From Cerasicoccus sp. TK19100 (GTDB lineage Bacteria > Verrucomicrobiota > Verrucomicrobiia > Opitutales > Cerasicoccaceae): 64,000 nt of DNA. Under the pieces are notes generated by a model, which saw nothing but the letters and a program-made list of their open reading frames with translations, was not told the origin of the DNA and ran no database searches. A program made the translations under genes and the position numbers. Every line of letters starts with the position of its first letter. The first letter of the stretch is position 1. Positions 55,295 to 64,000 of the stretch are shown here, one piece after another. Location: contig NZ_JAPWDU010000004.1 of assembly GCF_027257155.1 (NCBI RefSeq), positions 310,001 to 374,000 of the forward strand. Reading direction: 5' to 3'.

Positions 55295-56989
55295 ATGTTT
55301 GAAGATCACAACGACACCATTTACGAGATCCTTCAGGAAAGTAACCTGATTGATACCGCTCAACTGGACGACCTGAACCAGGCCCACATCAACACCGGCA
55401 AGGCCCTGGCCGAGGAAGCCATCGACTCTGAGCTCATCGATCGCAATGAGCTGCTGCAGTTGGTCGCGGACTACCTTCAGTATGAGTATCTGGAAACGCC
55501 TCCGGAGCGCATCGACCAGGAAATCGTTGAGTCCGTCAAGCCCTCCGTGGCCCGCATGTATGCCGTTTTACCACTGCGCGTTGACGACAGCTCGATCGAC
55601 CTCCTCGCCAAGGACCCGTTTAATAACAGCATTATTGACGACCTCACATTCTCGCTCAGCAAGGATGTAAACCTCGTCATCACCGACCCGGACCACCTGG
55701 ACAACCTCATTGTCCAGCACTATGGCAGCGAAGACTCCTCCATCGACGACCTGCTCGATGAAATCCGCTCCTCCGAGGCGGAAGTCGACGCCAGCCAGGA
55801 CATGTCCGCCAGCGAGCTGACCAACCTCGCGAACGAAACGCCGATCATCCGCTTCGTGAACCTCGTCCTCCAGCAGGCGATTCGCGACAAGGCGTCCGAC
55901 ATCCACTTTGAGCCCTTTGAGACGCAATTCCGCATCCGTTACCGTATTGACGGCGCGCTCTATGAAATGGCCCCGCCCCCGAGTAACCTCGCCGTGCCGG
56001 TCATTTCCCGTATCAAGGTCCTCTCCAGCCTGAACATCGCCGAGCGCCGCATTCCGCAGGATGGTCGTATTAAAATGACCATCGCCGGCCGTCCGGTCGA
56101 CCTCCGTGTATCGACGCTGCCCACGCAGTTTGGCGAGTCGGTCGTGTTGCGCGTTTTGGACAAATCCGTCGTCAACCTGGACCTGGAAAACCTGTCCATG
56201 CCGGACGACATCATGCAGAACATCCGCCGTCTGGTGGCGCTGCCGAACGGTATTTTCATTGTCACCGGCCCAACCGGTTCCGGTAAAACGACCACGCTGT
56301 ACTCCGCGCTGCGCGAGGTAAACAAGGTCGACACCAAGATTTTGACCGCTGAAGACCCGGTGGAATACGAGATCGACGGCATTATGCAGGTGGCCATTAA
56401 CCACACGGTGGGTCTCAACTTCGCCGCCGCGCTGCGCTCCTTCCTGCGTCAAGACCCGGACAAGATCATGGTCGGTGAGATTCGTGACCTCGAAACCGCC
56501 CAGATCGCGGTGCAGGCCTCCCTCACGGGTCACGTGGTGCTCTCAACGCTCCACACCAACGATGCCCCCGGCGCGGTGACCCGTATGATCGACATGGGTC
56601 TGGAGCCGTTCCTGATTTCCGCATCACTGGAAGGCGTTCTTGGCCAACGCCTTGTGCGCCGCATCTGCCCAACTTGCCGCACCGCTTACGAGCCCGATGC
56701 TGAGTTGATCGACGTCCTCGGCATCGACCCGTTGGAAATCGCCGACAAGCAATTCTACTACGGCAAAGGCTGCGCCGAGTGCAGCCAAACCGGCTACCGC
56801 GGTCGCCAGGGCCTCTTCGAGATGATGGCCATCAGCGACACCATTCGCGATCTCATCACCCAGAAGGCACCCACGCTCGTGCTCAAGCAGAAAGCGCTTG
56901 AGCAAGGCATGCGCACCCTGCGCGATGACGGCCTCCGCGCAATTTTTGACGGCGCAACCACCATCGAAGAGGTGTTAAAGTATACCTAG
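55295..56989 (+). CDS. pilB: Type IV pilus extension ATPase (PilB/GspE family), copy 2
   Basis: A 564-residue PilB, related to copy 1. It has an N-terminal MshEN-like domain, Walker [14 protein letters not shown] (near 324), [29 protein letters not shown], and zinc site CPTC ... CAECSQTG. Two PilB-type ATPases flanking PilT suggest separate assembly modes or heteromeric motors. It starts 27 bp after pilT and is followed by pilC. Confidence 0.94.
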   Translation: MFEDHNDTIYEILQESNLIDTAQLDDLNQAHINTGKALAEEAIDSELIDRNELLQLVADYLQYEYLETPPERIDQEIVESVKPSVARMYAVLPLRVDDSSIDLLAKDPFNNSIIDDLTFSLSKDVNLVITDPDHLDNLIVQHYGSEDSSIDDLLDEIRSSEAEVDASQDMSASELTNLANETPIIRFVNLVLQQAIRDKASDIHFEPFETQFRIRYRIDGALYEMAPPPSNLAVPVISRIKVLSSLNIAERRIPQDGRIKMTIAGRPVDLRVSTLPTQFGESVVLRVLDKSVVNLDLENLSMPDDIMQNIRRLVALPNGIFIVTGPTGSGKTTTLYSALREVNKVDTKILTAEDPVEYEIDGIMQVAINHTVGLNFAAALRSFLRQDPDKIMVGEIRDLETAQIAVQASLTGHVVLSTLHTNDAPGAVTRMIDMGLEPFLISASLEGVLGQRLVRRICPTCRTAYEPDAELIDVLGIDPLEIADKQFYYGKGCAECSQTGYRGRQGLFEMMAISDTIRDLITQKAPTLVLKQKALEQGMRTLRDDGLRAIFDGATTIEEVLKYT

Positions 56990-57107
56990 AGTTTAGAAAC
57001 GCGGCATTTTCACCTTTATCCGTGCCGTCTGGCGCACATTAACATTGTCACTTTGACGCCATCATCCCAACTTAAACGCTTCCTTACCTGACACACGCTT
57101 AGACCCC

Positions 57108-58379
57108 ATGGCAAAATATAGCTACACCGCAATTGATCCTTCCGGCAAACAAAAGACCGGCAATATTGACGCATCCTCAGAAGAAGACGCACAAAACAAG
57201 CTCTCGGGCATGGGGTTGATGGTCAGCAGCATCAATAAATCTGCTGACGCGCCTAAGAAGTCCCGACGAGCCACCACCGCAGCCAAGGCCGGCGGCAAGA
57301 AGAGCGGCGGCTTGAACTTCGGTGCCGTCATCAATCAGGAAGACCTGACCATTTTCACCCGCCAGATGGCCACCCTGCTCCAAGCGGGCCTGCCCCTGCT
57401 GCGAAGCCTGGAAGTGATGATCCGCCAGGAGAAGAACCCGCGCTTCAAAGACGTCCTCGTGCAAATCGCCGACAACGTTCGCTCGGGTAACAATCTTTCC
57501 GACGGCCTCGCCCAGCACCCCAAGATTTTCAAGCCACTTTTTGTCAATATGATCAAGGCCGGTGAGGCTGGCGGCGTCCTCGACGTCGTTCTGACCCGTC
57601 TGGCCAAGTTCATGGAAAAGGACCTGAAGACGCGCAAGAAGATCAAGTCCGCGATGATCTACCCGATCGTCATTATCTCGGTGGCACTCATCATTGTGAT
57701 GGGTCTGCTCATGTTCATCGTGCCGAAGTTTCAGGAAATTTTCGAAACGATGCTCAAGGGCAAGTCCATGCCAGCGCTAACGGAGTTTGTCATTAATGCC
57801 GGTAACATCGTGAAACCCACCGGCATCATCGACTTTTTCATCAAGATCATCGCTCTGGCGATCATCATTGTCATCTTCAAGGTCCTGATCGGCACCGGCC
57901 CTGGCCAGAAGGCCAAAGACTGGCTCGCGCTCAATACTCCCAAGGTGGGTGAGCTCGTCAGCAAGGCTGCGATTTCGCGCTTTACCCGCACCTTCGGCAC
58001 CCTGCTCTCTTCCGGCGTGCCGATTCTGCAATCCCTGAACATCACCCGCGACGTCATCGGCAACAGCCGTATTGCCCACGCCCTAAACCGTGTGCATGAC
58101 CGCGTTCGTGACGGTGAAAGCCTCGCAACTCCGCTGGAACAGCAGAAGATCTTCCCGACCATGGTCACCAGTATGATCGACGTTGGTGAGGAAACCGGTG
58201 AGCTGGCCGAGATGCTTAATCGCATTGCGGACAACTACGATGAAGACGTGGACAACGCCGTGAACTCGATCACGTCCATCATCGAGCCGATCATGATTAT
58301 CTTCCTCGCGATCATTGTTGGTACCATCGTTATCGCGCTGTTCTTGCCGATTATCTCCATCATTCAGAACCTCACCTAA
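57108..58379 (+). CDS. pilC: Type IV pilus inner-membrane platform protein
   Basis: A 423-residue PilC/GspF. After a short N-terminal [17 protein letters not shown] stretch there are two T2SF domains (about 70-195 and 280-400), with [19 protein letters not shown] and [19 protein letters not shown], and membrane helices near 190-212, 245-262 and 393-415. It connects the motor ATPases with the pilus. A terminator follows. Confidence 0.96.
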   Translation: MAKYSYTAIDPSGKQKTGNIDASSEEDAQNKLSGMGLMVSSINKSADAPKKSRRATTAAKAGGKKSGGLNFGAVINQEDLTIFTRQMATLLQAGLPLLRSLEVMIRQEKNPRFKDVLVQIADNVRSGNNLSDGLAQHPKIFKPLFVNMIKAGEAGGVLDVVLTRLAKFMEKDLKTRKKIKSAMIYPIVIISVALIIVMGLLMFIVPKFQEIFETMLKGKSMPALTEFVINAGNIVKPTGIIDFFIKIIALAIIIVIFKVLIGTGPGQKAKDWLALNTPKVGELVSKAAISRFTRTFGTLLSSGVPILQSLNITRDVIGNSRIAHALNRVHDRVRDGESLATPLEQQKIFPTMVTSMIDVGEETGELAEMLNRIADNYDEDVDNAVNSITSIIEPIMIIFLAIIVGTIVIALFLPIISIIQNLT

Positions 58380-58398
58380 GCAGGTTTAATCTTTACGA

Positions 58399-58432
58399 AA
58401 AAGCCCGGTTCGCATGGACCGGGCTTTTCTTT
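58399..58432. terminator. Bidirectional terminator between pilC and the nuclease-like gene
   Basis: AAAAGCCCGGT (58399-58409) pairs with ACCGGGCTTTT (58418-58428), an 11-bp perfect stem with an 8-base loop and T/A runs on both sides. It serves pilC on the plus strand and the convergent gene ending at 58436. Confidence 0.95.
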
Positions 58433-58435
58433 TGG

Positions 58436-59137
58436 CTACTCCGCAGACTGAAATATCGTCAACTCACCACCGTAGAGATCACGGTTACTGGCGTTGAACT
58501 CGATTTTGACCTGGCAGGCCAATTCCGCCAGATCCAGCACGTGAAATTGATCAAGCTGGTATTGGTTTTCGGCGATCTCCTTCATCTCGAAACCAAACAG
58601 CAAATGAATGGCGTCTTCCCGAATCTTGGGATCCTCCGAAGGCGATAGGTAAAATGAACGCTGGGTGGAGTTCTCCGTTTTCGCGCTGTAGCATTTTACT
58701 TCGATGTAGAAGGTCTCGCCATCCTTCCGCGCCACCAAGTCCGGATAGCCTGCGCTTTGCCGACGCCCGGACTGCGTGCGCGGCGTATCAACCGTGAAAC
58801 CTTCTGCCACGAGACGTTCACCCAGCAAATCTTCCACTTGGTTCCCGACCTCATTGACACGCCCCGACTGGATTGGATTAGCCTGCGAATGCCTCAGCAC
58901 TCCCTCGGCGGCACTACGCAGTGCCGCCAATTGCTGCCCCGACCATGGAACTACCTGATAGCCCGAGATCATCGGGATGAGCTCCGTCATCGGGTATGCG
59001 TGATCATTCTGGGTCGCAATCATTGCCGGCAATTGCGCGGTCTCACTTGCCCCGGATTCCGCGTGCGAGAATACCGGCGCAGCCAGCAAACACAACCAGC
59101 CAACAAGCGGATAGATCGATGTATCGGGCATCTCCAT
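58436..59137 (-). CDS. Exported protein with PD-(D/E)XK nuclease-like domain
   Basis: A 233-residue protein with a signal peptide (about 1-26, ending FSHA). The mature part has a helix GNQVEDLLGERLVAEGF, then GYPDLVARKDGETFYIEVKCYS, which fits the E ... PD ... ExK pattern of PD-(D/E)XK nucleases with about 13 residues between PD and EVK. A beta/helix tail follows. Exported nucleases of this fold are uncommon; a role in DNA processing near type IV pili (competence) is inference. It is the only gene of its unit, divergent from the kinase gene. Confidence 0.7.
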   Translation of the reverse strand: MEMPDTSIYPLVGWLCLLAAPVFSHAESGASETAQLPAMIATQNDHAYPMTELIPMISGYQVVPWSGQQLAALRSAAEGVLRHSQANPIQSGRVNEVGNQVEDLLGERLVAEGFTVDTPRTQSGRRQSAGYPDLVARKDGETFYIEVKCYSAKTENSTQRSFYLSPSEDPKIREDAIHLLFGFEMKEIAENQYQLDQFHVLDLAELACQVKIEFNASNRDLYGGELTIFQSAE

Positions 59138-59174
59138 TTACAAGATGATGCTTGAAACTGCGCGGCATTAATCA

Positions 59175-60359
59175 ATGTTGGAATGCATGCCTGAAGCGAA
59201 TGAGGACATTGAGCCAGTTTCCACCGATCAGAAGTCTGATCATACCATGGAACAGACGATTATTTTAGGGAAACTCGCGCGTGGGATTGCCCACGACATC
59301 AATAACCTCGTAACCAGCATTCAGGGAAATGCCCAATTGGCCGAACGAGCCAAGGACAACCCAAAGGAACTGACGAAATCGCTAAGCAATATACGCTTGG
59401 CCTCGCGGCTGATCACGGAGCTAACCGGGCAGATTCAGGCCTTTAGCCGGACGCATCAGATGCCGACCAGTTGCTTCGACCTCAAGGTCGTGGTCGACGA
59501 AATCGTGCTGTTAATCGGCTCCACCCTCGCCCCAGGCATCACTCTGCAAACGGAAATCACCAACGAACCGGTTTACGTTGTTGGCGCTTCCAGCCAGCTG
59601 GCCCAGGCAGTCATGAATCTCTGCACCAATGCCCTGCAGGCGCTTGGCCAGGAGGAGTCTGGCGAGCTCACGATCAAACTTATCGCGCAAAACGGCAAAG
59701 CTTGCATACAAGTTGCCGACAACGGCCACGGCATTGACCAGGATATGCTCGGGCGCATCTTTGATCCCTTTTACACGACCAAACACTTTGGCATGGGCAG
59801 CGGGCTCGGCCTCGCCGTCGTCAAGAGCGTGATCGACGCACACAAGGGAGTCATCAAGGTCGAGAGCACCATCAAGCAGGGCGCAAAGTTCGACATCCGC
59901 CTCCCACTGGCACCGGCGGATGCGGTCGAGAAGTTCACCGCCGCACCGACTAAAGAATACACTCCCAGCCAACGCACATCCAATGCCTACAAAATCCTGC
60001 TGGTCGATGATGAGCCGACGATTCGCAGCCTCGGCGTGGATGTCCTGCACTCGCTCGGATATCGCGTCACCGTAGCCAGCGATGGACGAGAAGCCTTCGA
60101 GATCTTCGAACGGAAACCCGAGTATTTCGACATCATCTTGAGCGATTCCCGCATGCCCGAAATGACTGGCCTGGAGCTGGCGGCCGCCGTGCGCAAACAC
60201 CGCGAGGACATCCCCTTCATCCTGATCACCGCGTTTGACGACACCCGCGAAAACCCGCTCTTTGATCAGCTTTCCATTACCGACATCATTCCCAAGCCTT
60301 TTCGGATTGAGCAGCTACAGCGTAGTCTCCGCCAGGCAATGCTCGGCAAGGAAGCTTAG
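59175..60359 (+). CDS. Soluble hybrid histidine kinase with receiver domain
   Basis: A 394-residue protein. The HisKA His is H40 (RGIAHDINNLVTS), the HATPase has N-box-like MNLCTNALQAL, DNGHGIDQ and FYTTKHFGMGSGLGLAVV, and a C-terminal receiver has KILLVDDEPTIR and phospho-Asp near residue 323 (IILSDSRMPEMTG). No membrane helix or sensor domain precedes the kinase, so input must come from a partner protein. Layout recalls CckA-like kinases without their sensors. Confidence 0.92.
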   Translation: MLECMPEANEDIEPVSTDQKSDHTMEQTIILGKLARGIAHDINNLVTSIQGNAQLAERAKDNPKELTKSLSNIRLASRLITELTGQIQAFSRTHQMPTSCFDLKVVVDEIVLLIGSTLAPGITLQTEITNEPVYVVGASSQLAQAVMNLCTNALQALGQEESGELTIKLIAQNGKACIQVADNGHGIDQDMLGRIFDPFYTTKHFGMGSGLGLAVVKSVIDAHKGVIKVESTIKQGAKFDIRLPLAPADAVEKFTAAPTKEYTPSQRTSNAYKILLVDDEPTIRSLGVDVLHSLGYRVTVASDGREAFEIFERKPEYFDIILSDSRMPEMTGLELAAAVRKHREDIPFILITAFDDTRENPLFDQLSITDIIPKPFRIEQLQRSLRQAMLGKEA

Positions 60360-60364
60360 CCGAG

Positions 60365-60778
60365 TCACCCTAAAAAGCGCTGCATTGCAGCCAGTGTCTC
60401 GTCGCTGATGTGGTGCTCCAGCCCCTCGGCATCCGCGTGTGCCTGTTGCTCCGACACACCGAGCTTCAGCAAAAAATCGACCACCAGATTGTGCCGCTTG
60501 GCCGCCTCGGTTGCCATTTTCACGCCCTCCTCGGTGAGCTGTAGACCCTCGTCGGACCGATTGAGCAGCCCGCGTTTTTCGAAGCGCTGCAAGGCACGCA
60601 CGACCGATACGTGCGTCACGCCAAAAATCTCCTGCAGGTCCGTTACCCGCGGCGTTTGCCCAGCTTCTGCCAACTCGTGAATTGCCTCCACGTAGTCTTG
60701 CGCCAGCTCATTGGAATGCTGGCGACGCACACGCTGGTGTCGGCGGGCGGGTGAGGCGACGGACTTTTCTGCGGTCAT
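60365..60778 (-). CDS. mntR: Manganese-responsive DtxR-family regulator
   Basis: A 137-residue MntR-like protein from the ATG at 60778; longer in-frame starts reach into the operator region. The winged helix is visible (ELAEAGQTPRVTDLQEIFGVTHVSVVRALQRFEKRGLL), and the metal/dimer part has DAEGLEHHISDETLAAM, a DtxR family hallmark. It is divergent from the porin gene with three palindromic operators between. Confidence 0.88.
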   Translation of the reverse strand: MTAEKSVASPARRHQRVRRQHSNELAQDYVEAIHELAEAGQTPRVTDLQEIFGVTHVSVVRALQRFEKRGLLNRSDEGLQLTEEGVKMATEAAKRHNLVVDFLLKLGVSEQQAHADAEGLEHHISDETLAAMQRFLG

Positions 60779-60821
60779 TAACCAAACTAAATGCATAAAA
60801 AATCGATTGACAACCCCAATA

Positions 60822-60837
60822 TGTAGCACAGGCTACA
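60822..60837. promoter_or_regulatory. MntR operator 1
   Basis: TGTAGCACAGGCTACA, a perfect inverted repeat TGTAGC-N4-GCTACA, 44 bases upstream of the mntR start. Confidence 0.85.
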
Positions 60838-60844
60838 ACCATCA

Positions 60845-60860
60845 TGTAGCCCGTGCTACA
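60845..60860. promoter_or_regulatory. MntR operator 2
   Basis: TGTAGCCCGTGCTACA, same TGTAGC-N4-GCTACA arms, 8 bases after operator 1. The TAGC-N4-GCTA core matches the known E. coli MntR box. Confidence 0.85.
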
Positions 60861-60900
60861 TCCAATTCGGGCTGCATGCGATTCTTCATTTATCGACCAA

Positions 60901-60916
60901 TGTAGCCTGTGCTACA
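60901..60916. promoter_or_regulatory. MntR operator 3
   Basis: TGTAGCCTGTGCTACA, identical to the reverse complement of operator 1, 16 bases before the porin ATG, where binding would block ribosome or polymerase access. Confidence 0.85.
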
Positions 60917-60931
60917 TCCGCCAGCGATCTT

Positions 60932-62185
60932 ATGAAACGCACCATACCGACAGCCATCATCAGCCTAATCGCCCACGGCCTCCTCGCCCAGAATGCCGAC
61001 AGCGATGAGCAGCGCCTGTCCAGCACGGTGCTGGACAACGACTGGCTCGGCAGTGGGGCGCTGACCGGCGATTGGGGCGGCCAGCGCGATTCATTGAAAG
61101 AGCTTGGCTTGGAGCCCTACCTTGAGCTAACCCCGCAGTTCCTCGCCAATGTCGACGGCGGAGCGGACACCGGATCGGCTTGGGAAGCACTGGTCGACTT
61201 GGGTCTCGAAGCCGACATGGAAAAGCTCGTTGGCTGGACTGGCGGCAGCTTTTTCGTCAGCGCCTTCTACTTTCACGGCAACGACCTGAGCAGTGACTAC
61301 GTGGGCGATTTCAATGCGATTAGCAACCTCTACACCAACACCGACTTCAACCTGTTCAACATTTACGTCGGCCAAAGCCTGCTCGACGACAAGCTATTCA
61401 TCAAGCTGGGCCAGATCGCGGCGGACGACGACTTTATGGTCGCCGACAGCTCGCTGTTGTTCGTCAACTCCGCCTTTGGCCCGCTGAGCCTGGAGTCCGG
61501 CAACATCGCCGCCCCGATCTACCCACTGGCTGCGCCGGGTGCCTTTGTGTCAGTCGAGGCAGTGGAAAATATCCGCTTTCAAACGGCGATCTACGCAGGC
61601 GACGCCGGCCCCAACCAATCCAACAACCACGGCTTCAAGTGGCGCACCGGCGGCAGCGTAGGCTGGGCCTGGTTTGCCGAAACCGCGATCGACTACGAGC
61701 TGCTGGGCAGCGGCGTCTTCAAGCTCGGCGGCTACTACGCCACCAGCGAGTTTACCGACTTCAACACCGGCGCGACCGAGCGTGGCCTGGGGGCCGTTTA
61801 TGGCGTGATCGACCACCAATTCCTCAAGCCGCAAGGCGGGCATCCCGGCCTGTCGGTTTTCCTGCGCGGCGGTGCCTCACCCGATGACGACGTTGCCACC
61901 GTGACGGCCTATGTCGACGGAGGCTTTGCAATGCAAAGTATCTGCTTCGAGAACGATGCACTCGGCATCGGCTGTTCGCAAACGTGGTTTGGTGATGATT
62001 ATCTGAACGCCACTCGCGCGGGCGGCACCGCAGTCACGAGCAGTGAGACCATTATCGAGGCCACCTACAGCGTGGCCCTCGCGCAGTGGTGCTCCCTCCA
62101 GCCCGATCTGCAATACATCATCAATCCGCACTACAGCCACGACAACGCCCTCGTCCTGGGGGCCCGCTGCGCCATCGTTTTTTAA
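60932..62185 (+). CDS. OprB-family porin of the manganese operon
   Basis: A 417-residue outer-membrane protein with a signal peptide (about 1-19, ending LLAQ) and the OprB pattern: LTGDWGGQRDSLKELGL, a beta-strand series with alternating aromatics (FFVSAFYFHGND), and a terminal LVLGARCAIVF strand. OprB members usually pass sugars. Here three MntR-type operators lie in front and metal transport genes behind, so passage of manganese is the likely role. Start ATG 60932, 9 bp before the next gene's start after its stop. Confidence 0.85.
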   Translation: MKRTIPTAIISLIAHGLLAQNADSDEQRLSSTVLDNDWLGSGALTGDWGGQRDSLKELGLEPYLELTPQFLANVDGGADTGSAWEALVDLGLEADMEKLVGWTGGSFFVSAFYFHGNDLSSDYVGDFNAISNLYTNTDFNLFNIYVGQSLLDDKLFIKLGQIAADDDFMVADSSLLFVNSAFGPLSLESGNIAAPIYPLAAPGAFVSVEAVENIRFQTAIYAGDAGPNQSNNHGFKWRTGGSVGWAWFAETAIDYELLGSGVFKLGGYYATSEFTDFNTGATERGLGAVYGVIDHQFLKPQGGHPGLSVFLRGGASPDDDVATVTAYVDGGFAMQSICFENDALGIGCSQTWFGDDYLNATRAGGTAVTSSETIIEATYSVALAQWCSLQPDLQYIINPHYSHDNALVLGARCAIVF

Positions 62186-62194
62186 ATCTACGCC

Positions 62195-63163
62195 ATGAGA
62201 AAATACATCCTGAAAATTAGCCTACTGTTCGCGGCCTGTTGCGCCGCCCTTACCGCTCAAGCCGAGCCCAAAAGTTACCCGTATGAAATCGTCACCACCG
62301 TCGGTATGATCACCGACATCGTGCGCAACGTTGCGGGCGACAAAGCCCGTGTCGAAGGCCTGATCGGCGAAGGCATCGACCCGCACCTCTACAAGCCCAC
62401 CCGCGCCGACTTGATCGCCCTCAAGCGCGCCGACATCATCTTTTACAACGGCCTGATGCTCGAAGGCAAAATGGCCGACGTTCTGACCAAGCTCGCCCGC
62501 CGCGGCCAGCCGGTTTACGCCGTCACCGAGGGGATCGATGATGACAGCGACTATGTCCTCAGCGACGAATCCGAGCACTACGATCCGCATGTGTGGATGG
62601 ACGTGCGGGGCTGGATTTCCGCAACCTTCGTTGTCGCCAAGTCCTTGTCGGAGTTCGACCCAAAGAACGCCAGCTACTACCAGTCCAACGCGCGCACCTA
62701 CGCCGCCGAACTGGAGACGCTCGACAACTACGCCCGCGAAGTCATTGCCAGCATCCCCGAGAACCAGCGTTACCTCGTCACCGCGCACGATGCGTTCAAT
62801 TACCTGGGCCGCGCCTACGGTATCGAAGTGCGCGGCGTTCAGGGGCTCAGCACCGAGTCCGAAGCGGGCGTGCGCGACATCGAGCTGCTGGTCACCTTTC
62901 TCGTGGAGAACCAGATTCCCGCCGTGTTCATCGAGTCGTCAGTAAGCGATAAGAACGTCCGCGCCCTCATCGAAGGTGCCAAAGCCAAAGGCCACACGCT
63001 CAAGATCGGCGGCGAACTTTTCTCCGACGCCATGGGCCCGGCCGGCACTTATGAGGGCACCTACATCGGCATGATCGACCACAACGCGACCACCATCGCC
63101 AACGCCCTCGGCGGCGAAGCCCCCGCCAAGGGCATGAACGGCAAACTCAGCGACGCCCATTGA
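62195..63163 (+). CDS. mntA: Manganese/zinc-type ABC transporter binding protein
   Basis: A 322-residue cluster A-I binding protein. It has a signal peptide (to about 24), ligands His in GEGIDPHLYKP, YDPHVWMDV, Glu in SESEAGVRD-like STESEAGVRD, and Asp in IDHNATT, with no His-rich loop. Lack of the loop and the MntR operators favour manganese. It follows the porin by 9 bp and precedes the ATPase. Confidence 0.9.
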   Translation: MRKYILKISLLFAACCAALTAQAEPKSYPYEIVTTVGMITDIVRNVAGDKARVEGLIGEGIDPHLYKPTRADLIALKRADIIFYNGLMLEGKMADVLTKLARRGQPVYAVTEGIDDDSDYVLSDESEHYDPHVWMDVRGWISATFVVAKSLSEFDPKNASYYQSNARTYAAELETLDNYAREVIASIPENQRYLVTAHDAFNYLGRAYGIEVRGVQGLSTESEAGVRDIELLVTFLVENQIPAVFIESSVSDKNVRALIEGAKAKGHTLKIGGELFSDAMGPAGTYEGTYIGMIDHNATTIANALGGEAPAKGMNGKLSDAH

Positions 63164-63191
63164 ATGGAGCGGAAAATGCTATAAATTATAA

Positions 63192-64000
63192 ATGACCATG
63201 CCCGACTTGATTTTTCATAAAAAGCCGAAGACGACGCTCCCGCTCCGCGAGGACGACCATTCGCCGCGGGCGCCGCTCTCCATCCACGACCTCACCGTGG
63301 CCTACCACCGCAAGCCGGTCCTGTGGGACATCGACCTCGACATCCCCGAAGGCAAGCTCGTCGGCATCGTCGGCCCCAATGGTGCCGGCAAGAGCACCCT
63401 CATCAAGGCATGCCTCGACCTGACACCCAAGGCATCGGGCGTGGTTCAAATTTACGGCCAACCCTACAAGCGCCAGCGCAGCGTGGTGGGCTACGTGCCG
63501 CAACGCGAAAGCGTCGACTGGGACTTCCCCGTCAGCGCGCTGGACGTCGTCACTATGGGCCTTTACCGCGACATCGGTTGGTTTAAAACCGTCCGCAAGC
63601 AGCACAAGGACATCGCCCGCGCCGCCCTGGAGCGCGTCGGCGTAGCACACTTGGCCGACCGTCAGATCAACCAGCTTTCCGGCGGCCAGCAGCAGCGCGT
63701 TTTCCTCGCCCGTGCACTGGCGCAGGACGCGACCTTGTATTTCATGGACGAGCCCTTTGCAGCCGTCGACGCCGCCACCGAGCGCGCCATCGTCACCTTG
63801 CTCAAGGATCTGAAAACACAGGGCAAGACGACGCTCGTCGTGCACCACGACCTGGCAACTGTCACACAATACTTCGACTACGTCATCCTGCTCAACATGC
63901 GCGTGGTCGCCGCAGGACCGACGGAAGAAGTCTTCACTGCGGAGAACCTCCACCGCACCTACGGCGGCAAGCTGACCCTGCTCGCCGAGGCTGGCCATGC
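63192..64000 (+). CDS. mntB: Manganese-type ABC transporter ATPase (3' end missing)
   Basis: An open frame from ATG 63192 (or ATG 63198) continues to the window edge, about 269 residues visible. Walker A is VGPNGAGKSTL, signature QLSGGQQQRVFLAR, Walker B LYFMDEPFAAVD, and a HHD switch (VVHHDLATV). It belongs to the same family as ZnuC at 46802. The permease is expected just beyond the window. Confidence 0.92.
   Translation, partial: MTMPDLIFHKKPKTTLPLREDDHSPRAPLSIHDLTVAYHRKPVLWDIDLDIPEGKLVGIVGPNGAGKSTLIKACLDLTPKASGVVQIYGQPYKRQRSVVGYVPQRESVDWDFPVSALDVVTMGLYRDIGWFKTVRKQHKDIARAALERVGVAHLADRQINQLSGGQQQRVFLARALAQDATLYFMDEPFAAVDAATERAIVTLLKDLKTQGKTTLVVHHDLATVTQYFDYVILLNMRVVAAGPTEEVFTAENLHRTYGGKLTLLAEAGH

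Overview
The window reads as the chromosome of a Gram-negative bacterium of the Verrucomicrobiota, most likely Opitutae/Puniceicoccales-like. This is inferred from a PEP-CTERM-tailed, glycine-rich protein with autotransporter-type repeats, a MoxR-DUF58-BatA operon, a uronate operon using the epimerase UxaE, few Shine-Dalgarno sequences, and many intergenic inverted repeats. Genes are GC-rich and closely packed. I saw no rRNA, tRNA, intact insertion sequence, phage or CRISPR array.

Layout. (1) 1-9227, minus strand: a BatA/VWA/DUF58/MoxR envelope operon, truncated at the left edge. (2) 9478-11813: two exported CsgG-like proteins around a small exported protein, followed by a 291-bp tandem duplication carrying long inverted repeats. 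(3) 12382-18976: mixed housekeeping genes (YjbQ family, SDR, hibernation factor, SRPBCC, FmdB-like, M32 carboxypeptidase, GluQ-RS). They are interrupted at 14.2-15.4 kb by an AT-rich islet with a 23-bp-period tandem array, a MITE-like inverted repeat and an orphan gene. (4) 19071-22253: a 1060-residue surface protein. (5) 22260-33731: a uronate catabolic region. Nine minus-strand genes (two Gfo/Idh/MocA enzymes, UxaC, an SDR that is probably fructuronate reductase, KdgK, a DUF2959 lipoprotein, two hydroxyacid dehydrogenases, a TonB-C-like protein), a LacI regulator, and divergent uxaE. Two matching ACACGTGT-centred sites lie before the two transcription units.

(6) 33728-45878: a compact succinate-to-propionate module. 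meaB, an orphan gene, mutB and mutA run left; mce, mmdA, mmdD, mmdC, mmdB and a CoA-transferase run right from a shared AT-rich control region. Together they can turn succinate into propionate and CO2 with sodium export. The membrane subunit MmdB carries an unusual inserted domain of about 135 residues. (7) 45993-48976: zur-znuA-znuC-znuB with a palindromic candidate Zur site and a Fur-family protein that has lost most metal-binding residues. (8) 49106-51984: phosphohistidine phosphatase, DUF983, a CE15-like esterase and a NUDIX hydrolase. (9) 52348-58379: type IV pilus motor genes pilB-pilT-pilB-pilC. (10) 58436-60359: an exported protein with a PD-(D/E)XK nuclease signature and a soluble hybrid histidine kinase. 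(11) 60365-64000: a manganese locus with MntR, three near-identical TGTAGC-N4-GCTACA operators, an OprB-family porin, a metal-binding protein and an ABC ATPase cut by the right edge.

The points most worth following up are the inserted domain in the sodium-pump subunit, the porin placed under apparent MntR control, the 23-bp hairpin array, the tandem duplication with a compensatory change in its inverted repeat, and the exported nuclease-like protein. Assignments rest on motif recognition by eye; no database search was run.
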